From the NCBI RefSeq assembly GCF_000829435.1, contig NZ_JXRP01000013.1, positions 62,001-126,000 on the forward strand: a DNA stretch of 64,000 nucleotides, in the 5' to 3' direction. The notes under the pieces are model-generated. The model saw nothing but the letters and a program-made list of their open reading frames with translations, made no database searches and was not told the DNA's origin. The position numbers and the translations under genes are program-made. This document shows, piece after piece, positions 8,471 to 17,503 of this stretch (positions are counted from its first letter, which is position 1; every line of letters starts with the position of its first letter). This DNA comes from Jeotgalibacillus soli. GTDB taxonomy: Bacteria > Bacillota > Bacilli > Bacillales > Jeotgalibacillaceae.

Positions 8471-9823
8471 TTAAGCAGGGCTTTCCTCGGTCTCTTCCTT
8501 TTTCCATCTATTACGCAACATTACGACAACGATTACAATCACAGTGATGAATGCTAAGCTGATAAAAAATCCAGGGCGGCTTGTTGGGTGAAAGAGTGTT
8601 CCGCTAACAGCTGAGAAGACAAGAATCATTCCAATCACCCTTTTCACTTTGTCCCCGGAAGAGGGTGCAATTAATCTATGGTACATCATTAAAATGAAAA
8701 ACCAGTTATACAGCAGCATTAATCCTGCAGCTGTGGTTATATACTCGTACACTTTTCCGGGCAATAGTAAGGATGTAACAATGGAAAGTATAAGTCCCAC
8801 GGAAGTTAAAGCAACAGCAGGCAAGGGGACCTTTAGCTTCTTTTTCTTTTGTTTACTGAATATTGCTGGAGCATCCCCCTCTTCAGATAAGGTGATAAGA
8901 ATAGTGGTAACTGAAAACAGAGAAGCAGCCATCGTTGAAAACCCGGCAATAATGATTGCACCAGTAAACACATACGGGAAAAAATCGAGATTATAGCCCG
9001 CTAATGCTTCAACAAACGGGCTTTTGTCCTGCTGAAACGATGTCCATGGAATCAGTAATAAGGCTAAAGAAAGAGCCGTAAAATAAATCATAGCCAGCAA
9101 TATGAGCATTACTTTTCCCGCCTTAGGGGCATCTTCCTTTTTTCGAAGATTAATAGCCATAACCCCCATCACTTCGATTCCTCCATGAGCATAAAAGGCG
9201 AATATAAGAGCACTCCAAAATCCTAGCCCTCCATTAGGGAAAAACTCATGAACCGAATAAGGAAGCCCCTCTTTTGAACCTCCGTCAATTGTCCCTGTCA
9301 GTGCTAAAATGGCTATCACAATAAACATAAAAATAGCGGCTATTTTTGTCACGGCAAAGACACTTTCTAACTTCCCAAAAGCTTTTGTACCTATAAAGAG
9401 AACAAGGAGGCCACAAACAGCAAAACCCGATGCAAACACCCATAAAGGAATATCAGGAAACCAAAATTTAGACAAAAGTGAAATTGCCGTAAGCTGGCTG
9501 CCGATGATTAATATTTCCGAGCACCAATAAACCCAGCCACTGCTAAACCCGGCCCAGCGTCCATATGCTTTTTTTGCATAGGAACGGAAGGATCCTTTCT
9601 GCGGATCTTTTGCGGACATTTTTGCAAGCGCTTCAAATACAATATACGTTCCGCATGCAGCCAACAAAAAGGCGATGACCACAGAAGGACCTGTCATTTT
9701 AATTGCAATACTTGATCCTACGAAAAACCCTGTGCCAATAATACAGCCTACCCCAATAAGGGATAATTGCCACCATGCAAGTTTCCCTTCATTCGCATTG
9801 CCGCCGCACGCCTTCTTCTTCAT
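8471..9823 (-). CDS. APC superfamily amino-acid permease
   Basis: The 450-residue protein has about twelve membrane segments and the hallmark GVGCIIGTGFFVG in the first helix, where the amino-acid-polyamine-organocation family binds the substrate backbone. Its closest look is to the GABA/basic-amino-acid permease branch (YbeC/YvbW-like). The start ATG 9823 follows TGGAGGTG. It ends only a few bases from the convergent LysE exporter gene; no distinct terminator was seen between them. Uptake of an amino acid by proton symport is the expected role; the exact amino acid is unknown. Confidence 0.87.
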   Translation of the reverse strand: MKKKACGGNANEGKLAWWQLSLIGVGCIIGTGFFVGSSIAIKMTGPSVVIAFLLAACGTYIVFEALAKMSAKDPQKGSFRSYAKKAYGRWAGFSSGWVYWCSEILIIGSQLTAISLLSKFWFPDIPLWVFASGFAVCGLLVLFIGTKAFGKLESVFAVTKIAAIFMFIVIAILALTGTIDGGSKEGLPYSVHEFFPNGGLGFWSALIFAFYAHGGIEVMGVMAINLRKKEDAPKAGKVMLILLAMIYFTALSLALLLIPWTSFQQDKSPFVEALAGYNLDFFPYVFTGAIIIAGFSTMAASLFSVTTILITLSEEGDAPAIFSKQKKKKLKVPLPAVALTSVGLILSIVTSLLLPGKVYEYITTAAGLMLLYNWFFILMMYHRLIAPSSGDKVKRVIGMILVFSAVSGTLFHPTSRPGFFISLAFITVIVIVVVMLRNRWKKEETEESPA

Positions 9824-9927
9824 TTTCGCACCTCCATATAAGGATAGGTTGTCACAATTAAATGGAATTTATGTTTAAAAGATGATGGAAACAATCTGTT
9901 TGAAATGCTTATTACTGAATAAAAAGA

Positions 9928-11202
9928 ATGCGCATGGAAACCATACATTTAGTTAAAAAAAAAGATAGAGGTGCGGTTGTGAGAGAAAATGCTGAAAAAG
10001 TAGGTGTATGGTGTATTGTAAGCATGGCTTCTATTCCACTTGTAATGACACTTGGCAACTCCATGTTTATACCGGTGCTGCCGATACTGGAAAGAAAGGT
10101 TGGGATCTCTTCCTTTCAATCAAGTATGATCATTACAAGCTATTCAATTGCTGCCATTTTTCTTATACCAGTAGCCGGTTATTTGTCGGATCGTTTTGGG
10201 AGAAAAAAAGTGATTTTACCGAGTTTAACCCTAGCACTGCTAGGAGGCCTGATTGCTGGATTTGCATCCTGGAAATTGGAAGCCCCTTATACGTGGATTA
10301 TTATAGGAAGAATTTTACAGGGGATTGGTGCTTCTGGGGCTTTTCCGATTGTATTGCCTTTAGTAGGGGACCTATACAAGGATGATGATGAAAAAACAAG
10401 CTCGTGTTTAGGGATCATTGAAACGTCGAACACAGCAGGAAAAGTACTAAGTCCAATCCTTGGTTCATTATTGGCAGCTTTTTTATGGTTCTTTCCTTTT
10501 TTTTCTATTTCTATCTTTAGTTTTATTTCTATCATACTTATTTACTTCTTTGTTAAGGTGCCAAAAGACAAAAACGACCCAATAAAGATTAAGGAATTTC
10601 TTAATAACACAAAAAAAACTTTCAAAAGTGAGGGGAATTGGCTGTTTACCGTGTTCCTTGTTGGAACATTTGTAATGCTGGTTTTATTCGGGGTGTTATT
10701 TTTTCTATCTGAAAATCTAGAAATGGTTCATGATCTGATGGGAATAAAGAAAGGATTTATTTTGGCCATTCCACTTTTTGTCCTCTGTATTACTTCTTTT
10801 ATTACTGGCAGAAAAATTAAAGGCGTTTTACCGACAATGAAAAAAATAATGATCTGCTGTTTGATTGTCTTATCCGTCAGCGTTTGCTTTGTTGGATACA
10901 CAAGTGAAAAATTGATTCTTCTTTTAATTGTCACCAGTATTGTTGGCATGGCTATAGGAGGGTTATTGCCTGTGCTTGACGCTATCGTCACAGAAAATAT
11001 TGAAAAGGAAAAAAGGGGTACAATCACATCTTTTTATAGTTCTGCAAGATTTATCGGAGTAGCTGCAGGTCCTCCGATTATGTCACTTGTTATGAATGAT
11101 GCAGATGCAGTCAATATCAGTTATATTACAGCTGGTGTGCTGGGACTTCTTTTTTTACTTATTGTGATAAAGTTAATTAAAGTTGAAGAAATTGAAAACT
11201 AA
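9928..11202 (+). CDS. MFS drug/metabolite exporter (12-TM DHA1 type)
   Basis: The 424-residue protein carries the major facilitator motif A GYLSDRFGRKK at residues 84-94, motif C-like PIVLPLVGDLY, and twelve hydrophobic stretches, as in Bacillus TetA(L)/YmfD-type proton antiporters. The first helix (TLGNSMFIPVLPIL) matches multidrug efflux members. The start is uncertain: ATG 9928 gives a longer hydrophilic N-terminus with no clear ribosome-binding site, while GTG 9979 has AGATAGAGGTG upstream. It stands alone, divergent from the permease gene. The exported compound is not predictable. Confidence 0.85.
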   Translation: MRMETIHLVKKKDRGAVVRENAEKVGVWCIVSMASIPLVMTLGNSMFIPVLPILERKVGISSFQSSMIITSYSIAAIFLIPVAGYLSDRFGRKKVILPSLTLALLGGLIAGFASWKLEAPYTWIIIGRILQGIGASGAFPIVLPLVGDLYKDDDEKTSSCLGIIETSNTAGKVLSPILGSLLAAFLWFFPFFSISIFSFISIILIYFFVKVPKDKNDPIKIKEFLNNTKKTFKSEGNWLFTVFLVGTFVMLVLFGVLFFLSENLEMVHDLMGIKKGFILAIPLFVLCITSFITGRKIKGVLPTMKKIMICCLIVLSVSVCFVGYTSEKLILLLIVTSIVGMAIGGLLPVLDAIVTENIEKEKRGTITSFYSSARFIGVAAGPPIMSLVMNDADAVNISYITAGVLGLLFLLIVIKLIKVEEIEN

Positions 11203-11423
11203 TGCATAAGAACCCTTCTTCTATCTGAATATCCAATTAAATAAAATGGAAATTAAAAAAATATTTTATTCTTAATGAATTCGGGTATAGAGACATATAT
11301 AGCTGTTCCAATGAAATGACTGGACAGTACTATAATTCGAATTAAAGGATTTTCTTTGAACAGAAGTAAATTGGCCATTTATTTTTTGTTTTCAGGAAGA
11401 GAAACAAAAATAGGAGGGTTCTT

Positions 11424-11699
11424 ATGGCTGACAACTATCAATATATCGATAAACTGTCAGGAGAAGAGTTGTTTCCAGAAGAGATCTATTCGGAATGTGC
11501 AGATTCGAAGGCATTTAGAAAAGAAGGTGACAGCAACATTATCGTCTTTCGCAGCTGTGATAATGTTATCCAGACAAAAAAACCGCCAAGCCTCTATAGC
11601 TATACAGCCCATCATCCTGATTTAATTGAATTAGCACTTCAACTTGGGGATAAAATATGGTTTTTGGAGCTGACGGATCCGAAAAAAAGAAAACAATAA
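11424..11699 (+). CDS. Small conserved protein of unknown function (paralogue of the 17184 relic)
   Basis: The 91-residue soluble protein starts at ATG 11424 after TAGGAGGGT. It opens with ADNYQYIDKLSGEELFPEEIY and contains a central FRSCDNVI and HHPDLIELA segment. I do not recognise the family. A second, frameshifted copy lies about 5.8 kb downstream at 17184 with near-identical KLSGxELFPExIYS and HHPDLIELA blocks, so the locus was duplicated or these are two members of a small family. The HHPDLIELA..WFLELTD part is predicted helical and has no cysteines. No operon partner; the catalase follows with its own promoter. Confidence 0.7.
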   Translation: MADNYQYIDKLSGEELFPEEIYSECADSKAFRKEGDSNIIVFRSCDNVIQTKKPPSLYSYTAHHPDLIELALQLGDKIWFLELTDPKKRKQ

Positions 11700-11766
11700 T
11701 AAAGATCTTATTAATAACGAATCCCGTTAAATAGGACAGAATATTTTAATTTTTCTTTTTATTCCC

Positions 11767-11791
11767 GTTTGAATATGACCTGATGGGGTAT
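11767..11791 (+). promoter_or_regulatory. Sigma-B/sigma-F-like promoter of the catalase
   Basis: GTTTGA (11767-11772), 13 bases, then GGGTAT (11786-11791) match the sigma-B/sigma-F consensus closely. B. subtilis katX is read by both sigma factors, which supports the assignment of the gene. Confidence 0.7.
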
Positions 11792-11832
11792 TGTGGGAAT
11801 GTATGCAATAAAAGATAGAGGGAGGACTTTTT

Positions 11833-13485
11833 TTGGATAATAAGAAAAAGAATGATTTTACAGGAACGTCCGCAGAGGGTGCAGGAAATTCGCATGATGA
11901 ACGTACTGGTACTGGGGAATCAATGGAATCCCTAACGAATCGGCAGGGCCATCCGGTAGTCGATAATCAAAATGTAAGAACCGTAGGAAACAGAGGTCCT
12001 ACTACTTTAGAAAACTATAATTTTATAGAGAAAATTTCACACTTTGACCGGGAACGAATTCCTGAAAGAGTCGTTCACGCCCGTGGAGCAGGGGCGCACG
12101 GTTATTTTGAAACGTATGGAAAGGCCGGTGATGAGCCGGTTTCTAAATACACAAGGGCAAAGGTTTTCCATGATGCAGGGAAACAAACGCCTGTTTTCGT
12201 CCGTTTCTCAACGGTAGCAGGGGCGAAGGAATCGCCTGAAACAGCTCGTGACCCGAGAGGATTTGCGGTTAAATTTTATACCGAGGATGGCAACTGGGAT
12301 CTGGTGGGGAATAACCTGAAAATCTTTTTTATCCGTGATCCAATCAAATTCCCGGATATGATTCACGCTTTTAAACCAGATCCAGTTACAAATGTTCAAA
12401 ATCCGGAGAGAATGTTTGATTTTGTCTCGCAATCTCCAGAAGCGATCCAAATGATTACCTTTCTCTTTTCGCCGTGGGGTATTCCAGCGAATTATCGACA
12501 AATGCAAGGGTCGGGTGTAAATACGTATAAATGGGTGAATCAGGAAGGTGAAGCGGTTTTAGTGAAGTATCACTGGGAGCCGTTAAAGCAAGGGATTCGA
12601 AATCTTACGCAAAAAGAAGCGGATGAAATCCAAGGCAAGAACACGAGCCATGCGACACAGGATCTTTATGAAGCAATTGAAAGAGGCGATTATCCTGAGT
12701 GGGAGCTTTGCGTACAAATTATGAGCGATGACGAGCATCCAGAGCTTGATTTTGACCCGCTTGATGATACGAAATTATGGCCAACAGATAAATTCCCATT
12801 TCTTCCTGTCGGGAAAATGGTGCTGAATAAAAATCCTGAAAATTATTTTGCGGAAGTGGAGCAGGCTGCATTTGGAACAGGTGTCCTTGTAGATGGAATG
12901 GATTTCTCAGATGACAAAATGCTGCAAGGCCGAACCTTTTCCTACTCAGATACACAGCGCTACAGGGTAGGAGCGAACTATCTGCAATTGCCGGTTAACG
13001 CTCCAAAAAAACGTGTAGCGACAAATCAGCGTGACGGGCAAAGCGCCTATTATGTAGATCATGCTCCTGGTCGTAATCCGCACGTAAATTACGAGCCATC
13101 CGTCCTTGATGGATTAAAAGAATCCGAGCGACCTGGCAAAGAACATCAGCCGCATTACAATGACAGACTTATAAGAGAACCGATTGATCGTCAAAATAAT
13201 TACGGACAAGCGGGTGAAACCTATCGGAATTTTGAAGAGTGGGAAAGAGAAGAACTCATCAGCAATCTCGTGAGTGCTCTTAGTGTTAGCCATCCAACTA
13301 TTCAGGAAAAAATGATTGAACATTTCACTCAAGCGGATGAAGACTACGGAAAACGGGTAGCAGAAGGGCTTGAAAAAGCGAAGGCAGAAATGGAAAATGA
13401 GGAAAAAGAGCATACAAGCTCGATTGAAAGTGAGAGAGCAATGTATAACGCTCAACGTAAGGGACATAAGGCAGATCCTTATTAA
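11833..13485 (+). CDS. katX: Catalase, KatX type (spore/general-stress)
   Basis: The 550-residue monofunctional haem catalase splits hydrogen peroxide to water and oxygen. The catalytic histidine is His82 in [15 protein letters not shown], the proximal haem tyrosine is Tyr371 in [10 protein letters not shown], and [11 protein letters not shown] and [12 protein letters not shown] are present. The Ser/Gly-rich N-terminal extension followed by [15 protein letters not shown] and the overall length match KatX, the forespore catalase, rather than the shorter KatA. The start is TTG 11833 after AGAGGGAGGA. A sigma-B/sigma-F-like promoter lies about 40 bases upstream and a strong terminator follows. 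It looks fully functional. Confidence 0.88.
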   Translation: MDNKKKNDFTGTSAEGAGNSHDERTGTGESMESLTNRQGHPVVDNQNVRTVGNRGPTTLENYNFIEKISHFDRERIPERVVHARGAGAHGYFETYGKAGDEPVSKYTRAKVFHDAGKQTPVFVRFSTVAGAKESPETARDPRGFAVKFYTEDGNWDLVGNNLKIFFIRDPIKFPDMIHAFKPDPVTNVQNPERMFDFVSQSPEAIQMITFLFSPWGIPANYRQMQGSGVNTYKWVNQEGEAVLVKYHWEPLKQGIRNLTQKEADEIQGKNTSHATQDLYEAIERGDYPEWELCVQIMSDDEHPELDFDPLDDTKLWPTDKFPFLPVGKMVLNKNPENYFAEVEQAAFGTGVLVDGMDFSDDKMLQGRTFSYSDTQRYRVGANYLQLPVNAPKKRVATNQRDGQSAYYVDHAPGRNPHVNYEPSVLDGLKESERPGKEHQPHYNDRLIREPIDRQNNYGQAGETYRNFEEWEREELISNLVSALSVSHPTIQEKMIEHFTQADEDYGKRVAEGLEKAKAEMENEEKEHTSSIESERAMYNAQRKGHKADPY

Positions 13486-13513
13486 AAATTAATCGTGAGC
13501 GTGGCTAATAGGC

Positions 13514-13552
13514 AAAGCCGATTTCAATTTACATTGAGATCGGCTTTTTTAT
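13514..13552 (+). terminator. Intrinsic terminator of katX
   Basis: AAAGCCGATTTCAAT pairs with ATTGAGATCGGCTTT (one mismatch) and is followed by a T run. Confidence 0.88.
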
Positions 13553-13823
13553 GATTCGATTAAAATCTATGAGCAGATCAATAATCGCAACATATACTAT
13601 TACATTTCATCTTTTAAATCGACATGAAACACGTATGATAGAAGGGAAAGGGGAGGTGAAGTCAATTGAAGCAATAAAAAAGTTATTATCTAGCCATCTC
13701 TTCAAAACCATTACCTTAACCCACCCTGAGCAATTATTTAAACCATATATCCATACATATGAAGAGTTCCCCAATAGGATTTTATCCTTAGAAAAAGAAG
13801 AAGTATTAGCGATGTTGAAATAA
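13551..13823 (+). CDS. Unidentified short reading frame, possibly part of a decayed gene
   Basis: A 90-codon frame begins on the T-tract of the katX terminator and has no ribosome-binding site at its ATG, though AAAGGGGAGGTG lies inside it. The product (..SIEAIKKLLSSHLFKTITLTHPEQLF..) has protein-like composition but no family is recognised. It may be the front part of the remnant that follows at 13836-14184, broken by frameshifts. Weak evidence for a real product. Confidence 0.3.
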   Translation: MIRLKSMSRSIIATYTITFHLLNRHETRMIEGKGEVKSIEAIKKLLSSHLFKTITLTHPEQLFKPYIHTYEEFPNRILSLEKEEVLAMLK

Positions 13824-13835
13824 AGGGGACGTATA

Positions 13836-14184
13836 TCAAGAACGCCTACTCTTGCATTTCAGTTTCGTATTGATAAGAGTTTGCTTGCAGCGGAGCATCA
13901 TCATAATCGACAAATACCTTTTCAATACCCATTTCATAAGCTGTTTATGAAGGTGATTATAAGGCTGTTTTGTTTGACTTTAGCGCTACGGGAAAGCTTG
14001 AAAAGGAAGGCATGGAAAAATTACATGACCTTTTTGAAAGTCTTTTTTTATATTGGGGCTCCTATATTAAAAAGTGATTAGTGTCAAACCGCGTCATGCG
14101 AAGGTATTGCATGAATATGGGCAAGTGTGGACGGTTGGATTTAAATCGTCCCTAAAAAGCATCCTGCACAAATATTTTAAGTAA
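13836..14184 (+). pseudogene. Unidentified coding remnant with frameshifts
   Basis: Coding-like sequence shifts between frames: a piece ending HNRQIPFQYPFHKLF, then YEGDYKAVLFDFSATGKLEKEGMEKLHDLF.., then after the A5 run near 14073 ISVKPRHAKVLHEYGQVWTVGF.. to TAA 14182-14184. It ends exactly at a strong terminator, as a true gene would. I do not recognise the family. At least two frameshifts would be needed to restore it. Confidence 0.45.
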
Positions 14185-14229
14185 AAAGAACTTCTTTGAA
14201 ATGATAAGTCTTTCAAAGAAGTTCTTTTT
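14183..14229. terminator. Bidirectional intrinsic terminator
   Basis: Perfect 19-base arms (14183-14201 and 14211-14229) with a 9-base loop and A/T tracts at the ends. Confidence 0.85.
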
Positions 14230-14255
14230 ATATGCCGAAAAATAATGAGAATCAT

Positions 14256-14281
14256 GTTTGAAAATGTATAAATTAGGCTAT
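14256..14281 (+). promoter_or_regulatory. Possible sigma-B-like promoter
   Basis: GTTTGA (14256-14261), 14 bases and GGCTAT (14276-14281) resemble the sigma-B pattern with one deviation in the -10 part. It would drive the hypothetical gene at 14359. Confidence 0.4.
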
Positions 14282-14358
14282 ATGGAAATAGAGAGAAAGA
14301 AGGATTAAAGACCTGCTATAGGCAGGAAGAAATTGTAATTCAGGAGAGTGAGTAACTG

Positions 14359-14706
14359 ATGGTTCTTATGTTAAAAGAAGAGGAAAAAGTTGAGATGGTC
14401 ATGATGCCGAATCTCCAATTACATAACCAAGTTCGATTTGCGAATATAAATGAAGCATCCATTTCATTAAGCGAAGCGTTGCATGATGCTGACATTTCGA
14501 CTGAAAAGAAAAAAGAAATAGACCGAATTATTTCAGCGATTGAAAAAGAGGTAAACACGAGTAGACCGAATAGCAGTGTATTGGCTTGCATGATGAATGC
14601 GATGCAAAAAAAGATGAGTGGAGTAACATTTACCCCGTCTATGAAAGATATGTATAAAAAATGGGAAGCATTTGTAGAACCGATTATTAAAAATCCTCTT
14701 TCGTAG
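14359..14706 (+). CDS. Hypothetical soluble protein
   Basis: The 115-residue protein starts at ATG 14359 after CAGGAGAGTGAG and is closed by a perfect terminator. It is predicted mainly helical, with a mid-region rich in Ser, Glu and Lys (NINEASISLSEALHDADIST, EKKKEIDRIISAIEKEV) and one cysteine. No signal peptide or membrane segment is present. I do not recognise the family. The strong ribosome-binding site, terminator and possible stress promoter argue for a real monocistronic gene. Confidence 0.65.
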   Translation: MVLMLKEEEKVEMVMMPNLQLHNQVRFANINEASISLSEALHDADISTEKKKEIDRIISAIEKEVNTSRPNSSVLACMMNAMQKKMSGVTFTPSMKDMYKKWEAFVEPIIKNPLS

Positions 14707-14716
14707 TTGTGATACC

Positions 14717-14762
14717 TTAAGCACTCTTTACTTCAAATTTTTTTGGAGTAAAGAGTGCTTAA
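14717..14762. terminator. Intrinsic terminator
   Basis: Perfect 16-base arms at 14717-14732 and 14747-14762, loop containing T8, after the hypothetical gene. Confidence 0.82.
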
Positions 14763-14830
14763 TTATCTTATGTTTAAATTTTTTCGAAAAATTTTTTTTG
14801 CAAATATCAAGAAAATGCAGTATATAGCAA

Positions 14831-14848
14831 TTGTGAAATACTTTACAA
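14831..14848. promoter_or_regulatory. Rex operator, upstream copy
   Basis: TTGTGAAATACTTTACAA matches the Bacillus Rex consensus TTGTGAAnnnnTTCACAA with one mismatch. Rex is the NADH-sensing repressor of fermentation and NAD-linked dehydrogenase genes. The site lies 113 bases before the gldA relic. Confidence 0.75.
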
Positions 14849-14897
14849 TAATTTGATCGACAAAATGCTTTTAGCCTACCTATTTTTTTAATTTTAA

Positions 14898-14915
14898 TTG
14901 TGAAATACTTCACAA
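14898..14915. promoter_or_regulatory. Rex operator, promoter-proximal copy
   Basis: TTGTGAAATACTTCACAA is a perfect palindromic match to the Rex consensus, 67 bases from the first site and 29 bases before the gldA start codon. Two sites spaced by about six helical turns allow looping or cooperative binding; that is inference. Confidence 0.82.
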
Positions 14916-14943
14916 AAAATCAAATATAAAAGGAGCGGATCTT

Positions 14944-16062
14944 ATGTCTGAAAAAGAATTTACTAGTCCAGGGAAATATGTTCAAGGAAAAAATATGGTT
15001 GAAAAGCCTGGAAAATATATTCGGGGGCCGGGGAAGAAAGCTTTAGTCATTGCAGATGAATTCGTTTGAAAGCTTGCTGGCAATAATGTGGTGGAAAGTT
15101 TAGAACAAGAAGGCGTATCTACAACAAAAATCGTATTTAATGGAGAATCTTCTCTTCAGGAAATAAATAGAATTACAGAAATAGGTAAAATGGAACAAAT
15201 AGATGTTGTGATCGGAGTAGGCGGAGGAAAAACAATCGATACCATTAAAGCAATAGGAGATGATTTAAAGGCAAGCCGAGTGATCATTCCTACGGTTGCT
15301 TCATCAGATGCGCCAACCAGTGCATTATCTGTTATTTATTCTTCTGATGGTATATTTGAAGCGTATAAATTCTATAGTAAAAACCCAGATTTGATTCTTG
15401 TCGAAATTCAAATTATAGCAGGAGCACCACCTCGATTCCTTGCTTCTGGGATTGCTGATGCTCTTGCAACCTGAGTGGAGGCAAGAGCGGCCATTGGATC
15501 AGGTGCAATTAATATGGCAGGAGGTTTGCCAACCATCGCAGGGAAAGCGATTGCTGAAAAATGTGAAAAAGTGCTTTTCCAGTATGGATTACTTGCTTAT
15601 GAATCCGTTAACAGCCAGATTGTAACCCCTGCTCTAGATGCCGTTATTGAGGCAAACACGCTATTAAGCGGACTCGGATTTGAGAGCGGCGGATTGGCAG
15701 GAGCTCATGCAATCCATAATGGCTTTACTGCAGTAAATGGAGATATTCACCACCTTACACACGGTGAAAAAGTAGCATACGGAACGGTTGCGCAATTGGT
15801 TCTAGAAAACAGACCAATGGAATAAATTGAACGCTATATTGAGTTTTATCTTTAGCTGGGCCTTCCTGTTACCCTTGAGGAAATTAAATTAAAGGATGCA
15901 ACGAAAGAAGAGCTATACAAGGTGGGAGCTGCTGCAACGCAGGAGAATGAAACGATGCATAATTTGTCATTCGCTGTCACTCCAGATGACGTTGTACAGG
16001 CTATAATTGCTGTGGATCAGTATACAAAAGCGTATAAAGTCCGCGTTGGTTGGCAGGAATAG
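14944..16062 (+). pseudogene. gldA: Glycerol dehydrogenase with four in-frame stop codons
   Basis: From ATG 14944, after AAAGGAGCGG, one frame runs to TAG 16060-16062 and matches NAD-dependent glycerol dehydrogenase (glycerol to dihydroxyacetone) over about 370 residues: SPGKYVQGKN near the start, GVGGGKTIDT for NAD, DAPTSALSVIY, and the zinc ligands in [15 protein letters not shown] and IHHLTHGEK. The same frame contains TGA 15067, TGA 15472, TAA 15823 and TAG 15853. Relatives have Trp at the first two places and typically Gln and Ser at the others. There is no frameshift anywhere. Rex operators lie upstream. Without suppression the gene gives only fragments. Confidence 0.9.
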
Positions 16063-16133
16063 TTAACGGGTTGGAAATAGAACTGTCTCTCTTTTATAGA
16101 GGCAGTTTTTAACTTGGTACATAGGAGCGATGA

Positions 16134-16694
16134 TATTGAAAACGATATTGCCAGTACCTGATCAGCTGCGAAATTTTTTACAATTAGGGGATGCTGTTAT
16201 TATCACGGATAGTGATCAAATGAAAGAAATCACCTGCATTTAGATTCAAACTATACAGACAACATCATTCATTCCAGTATATTGCACGATATCGGGAAGG
16301 CAGGTATCCTAGAAGGAATATTATACAAGCCAGGAAGTTTAATGTCCTATGAAAGAAACATTATTGAAATGCACCCCTTAATTGAAAGGATATGTTAAAC
16401 GAAATTTCCGCTGGTATTCAACATGACTTCATTCAAAATCTGGAGGTAGCAGAAAATATTATTTTATATCACCATGCAAAATGGGATGGAAAAGGCTATC
16501 CCTTCACAATAAAAGCTGAGAAAATTCCTTTTGAAGAAAGGATCGTAGCGGTTGTCGACGTTTTTGACGCTTTAACAAGCCGCAGACCTTATAAAGATTT
16601 TTGGACTAAAGAAAAAGCGTTATCTTACATAAATGAACAGAAGGGGAAGTGTTTTGATCCATCCATTGTCGAAACGTTTATTGAAATCATGTAA
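16134..16694 (+). pseudogene. HD-GYP domain protein relic (c-di-GMP phosphodiesterase type)
   Basis: The 5' part encodes a PAS-like fragment (GDAVIITDSDQMKEIT) from about 16134 and breaks near 16250. Another frame gives SSILHDIGKAGILEGILYKPG, the metal-binding HD core, and after a lost base near 16391 a third frame gives ENIILYHHAKWDGKGYPF and RIVAVVDVFDALTSRRPY, the HHxxxDGxGYP and later HD-GYP motifs. An intact protein would degrade cyclic di-GMP. At least one deletion and one frameshift break it. A shared terminator follows. Confidence 0.82.
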
Positions 16695-16702
16695 ATAGAA
16701 AG

Positions 16703-16754
16703 AGGCTGTTCCAGCAAAAGCGGCGATACGTCGACTGATGGAACAGCCTTTTTG
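16703..16754. terminator. Intrinsic terminator shared by convergent genes
   Basis: AGGCTGTTCCA (16703-16713) pairs perfectly with TGGAACAGCCT (16739-16749), followed by T5. Confidence 0.83.
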
Positions 16755-16762
16755 TGATTCCA

Positions 16763-17032
16763 CTACACTACAAAACGGGCTGCCGTCAGCAAAACAAGCA
16801 AAAACCCGACAATTATGCTGTAAACTGCTCGATTTCTGTTCGTTTTTCTTCTAATTACGCCATTTATAATGGCAAAAATTCCGATTCCAATGGCAAATAT
16901 ATTAAGTACTATTTCACCTTCTATAAAAATGAGTGATCCCATTGTTAATACGGAAAAAATAACGAACGAAATTTTTAAGATCAGCAGCTGTTGTTTTTGA
17001 GCTCCTTGTTCCTTTTTAACGATCGTAAACAC
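16763..17032 (-). CDS. Small membrane protein of unknown function
   Basis: The 89-residue protein, starting at GTG 17032, has a charged N-terminus (KKEQGAQKQQ) followed by three hydrophobic segments separated by a basic RRKTNRNR loop, so it should sit in the cytoplasmic membrane. No family is recognised. The ribosome-binding site is weak (ACGAG). Its 3' end is at the convergent terminator shared with the HD-GYP relic. Confidence 0.55.
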   Translation of the reverse strand: MFTIVKKEQGAQKQQLLILKISFVIFSVLTMGSLIFIEGEIVLNIFAIGIGIFAIINGVIRRKTNRNRAVYSIIVGFLLVLLTAARFVV

Positions 17033-17183
17033 CTCGTTTTTTAAACATTATACCACGTGGATTTAGTAAGTAGTTTTTTAGAGATGTCCGGAAGAAAAAC
17101 AAATGATTTTTATCCAATTAAAGCATAAAAATTACTATATGAAGAAAACTATTTCCACGTTTGGTAAAGGAGGAAAGAAAAAG

Positions 17184-17503
17184 GTGACGGCTGAGTATGA
17201 ATACATTGATAAGCTGTCAGGGAAAGAATTGTTTCCAGAAGACATTTATTCCACGAGCTTACATGTTAAAGCATTTAGAACGGAAGGGAAAGGTAACTTC
17301 ATTATTTTCCGCAGCTCTGAAAACATTATTCAATCGATTTGCCTCCAACATGCCATATTTATTCTGCACATCATCCAGATTTAATTGAATTAGCAATTCT
17401 GTTGAAAGATAAAAATTGGTTTTTGGAGCTTACAGATGATCAAAAAATTGTGTTTTTTGTGCTGCAGCAGCATCCTGCAGTGGCCAATATTACGATTCTG
17501 TAG
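17184..17503 (+). pseudogene. Frameshifted paralogue of the 11424 small protein
   Basis: GTG 17184 follows AAAGGAGG and opens TAEYEYIDKLSGKELFPEDIYS, close to the protein at 11424. After QSI near 17342 the frame is lost; shifting by one base gives PPTCHIYSAHHPDLIELAI..NWFLELTD, again matching the paralogue, and runs to TAG 17501-17503. The restored protein would have a C-terminal extension (QHPAVANITIL) absent from the other copy. A single indel separates the halves, so the damage may be recent or a sequencing error. Function unknown. Confidence 0.72.

Noticed and set aside
14944-16062. UGA (or general stop) recoding to tryptophan
   Set aside because: Intact genes in the window end in TGA, TAA and TAG, and the stops at Trp positions occur only in loci with other damage or nonfunctional context.
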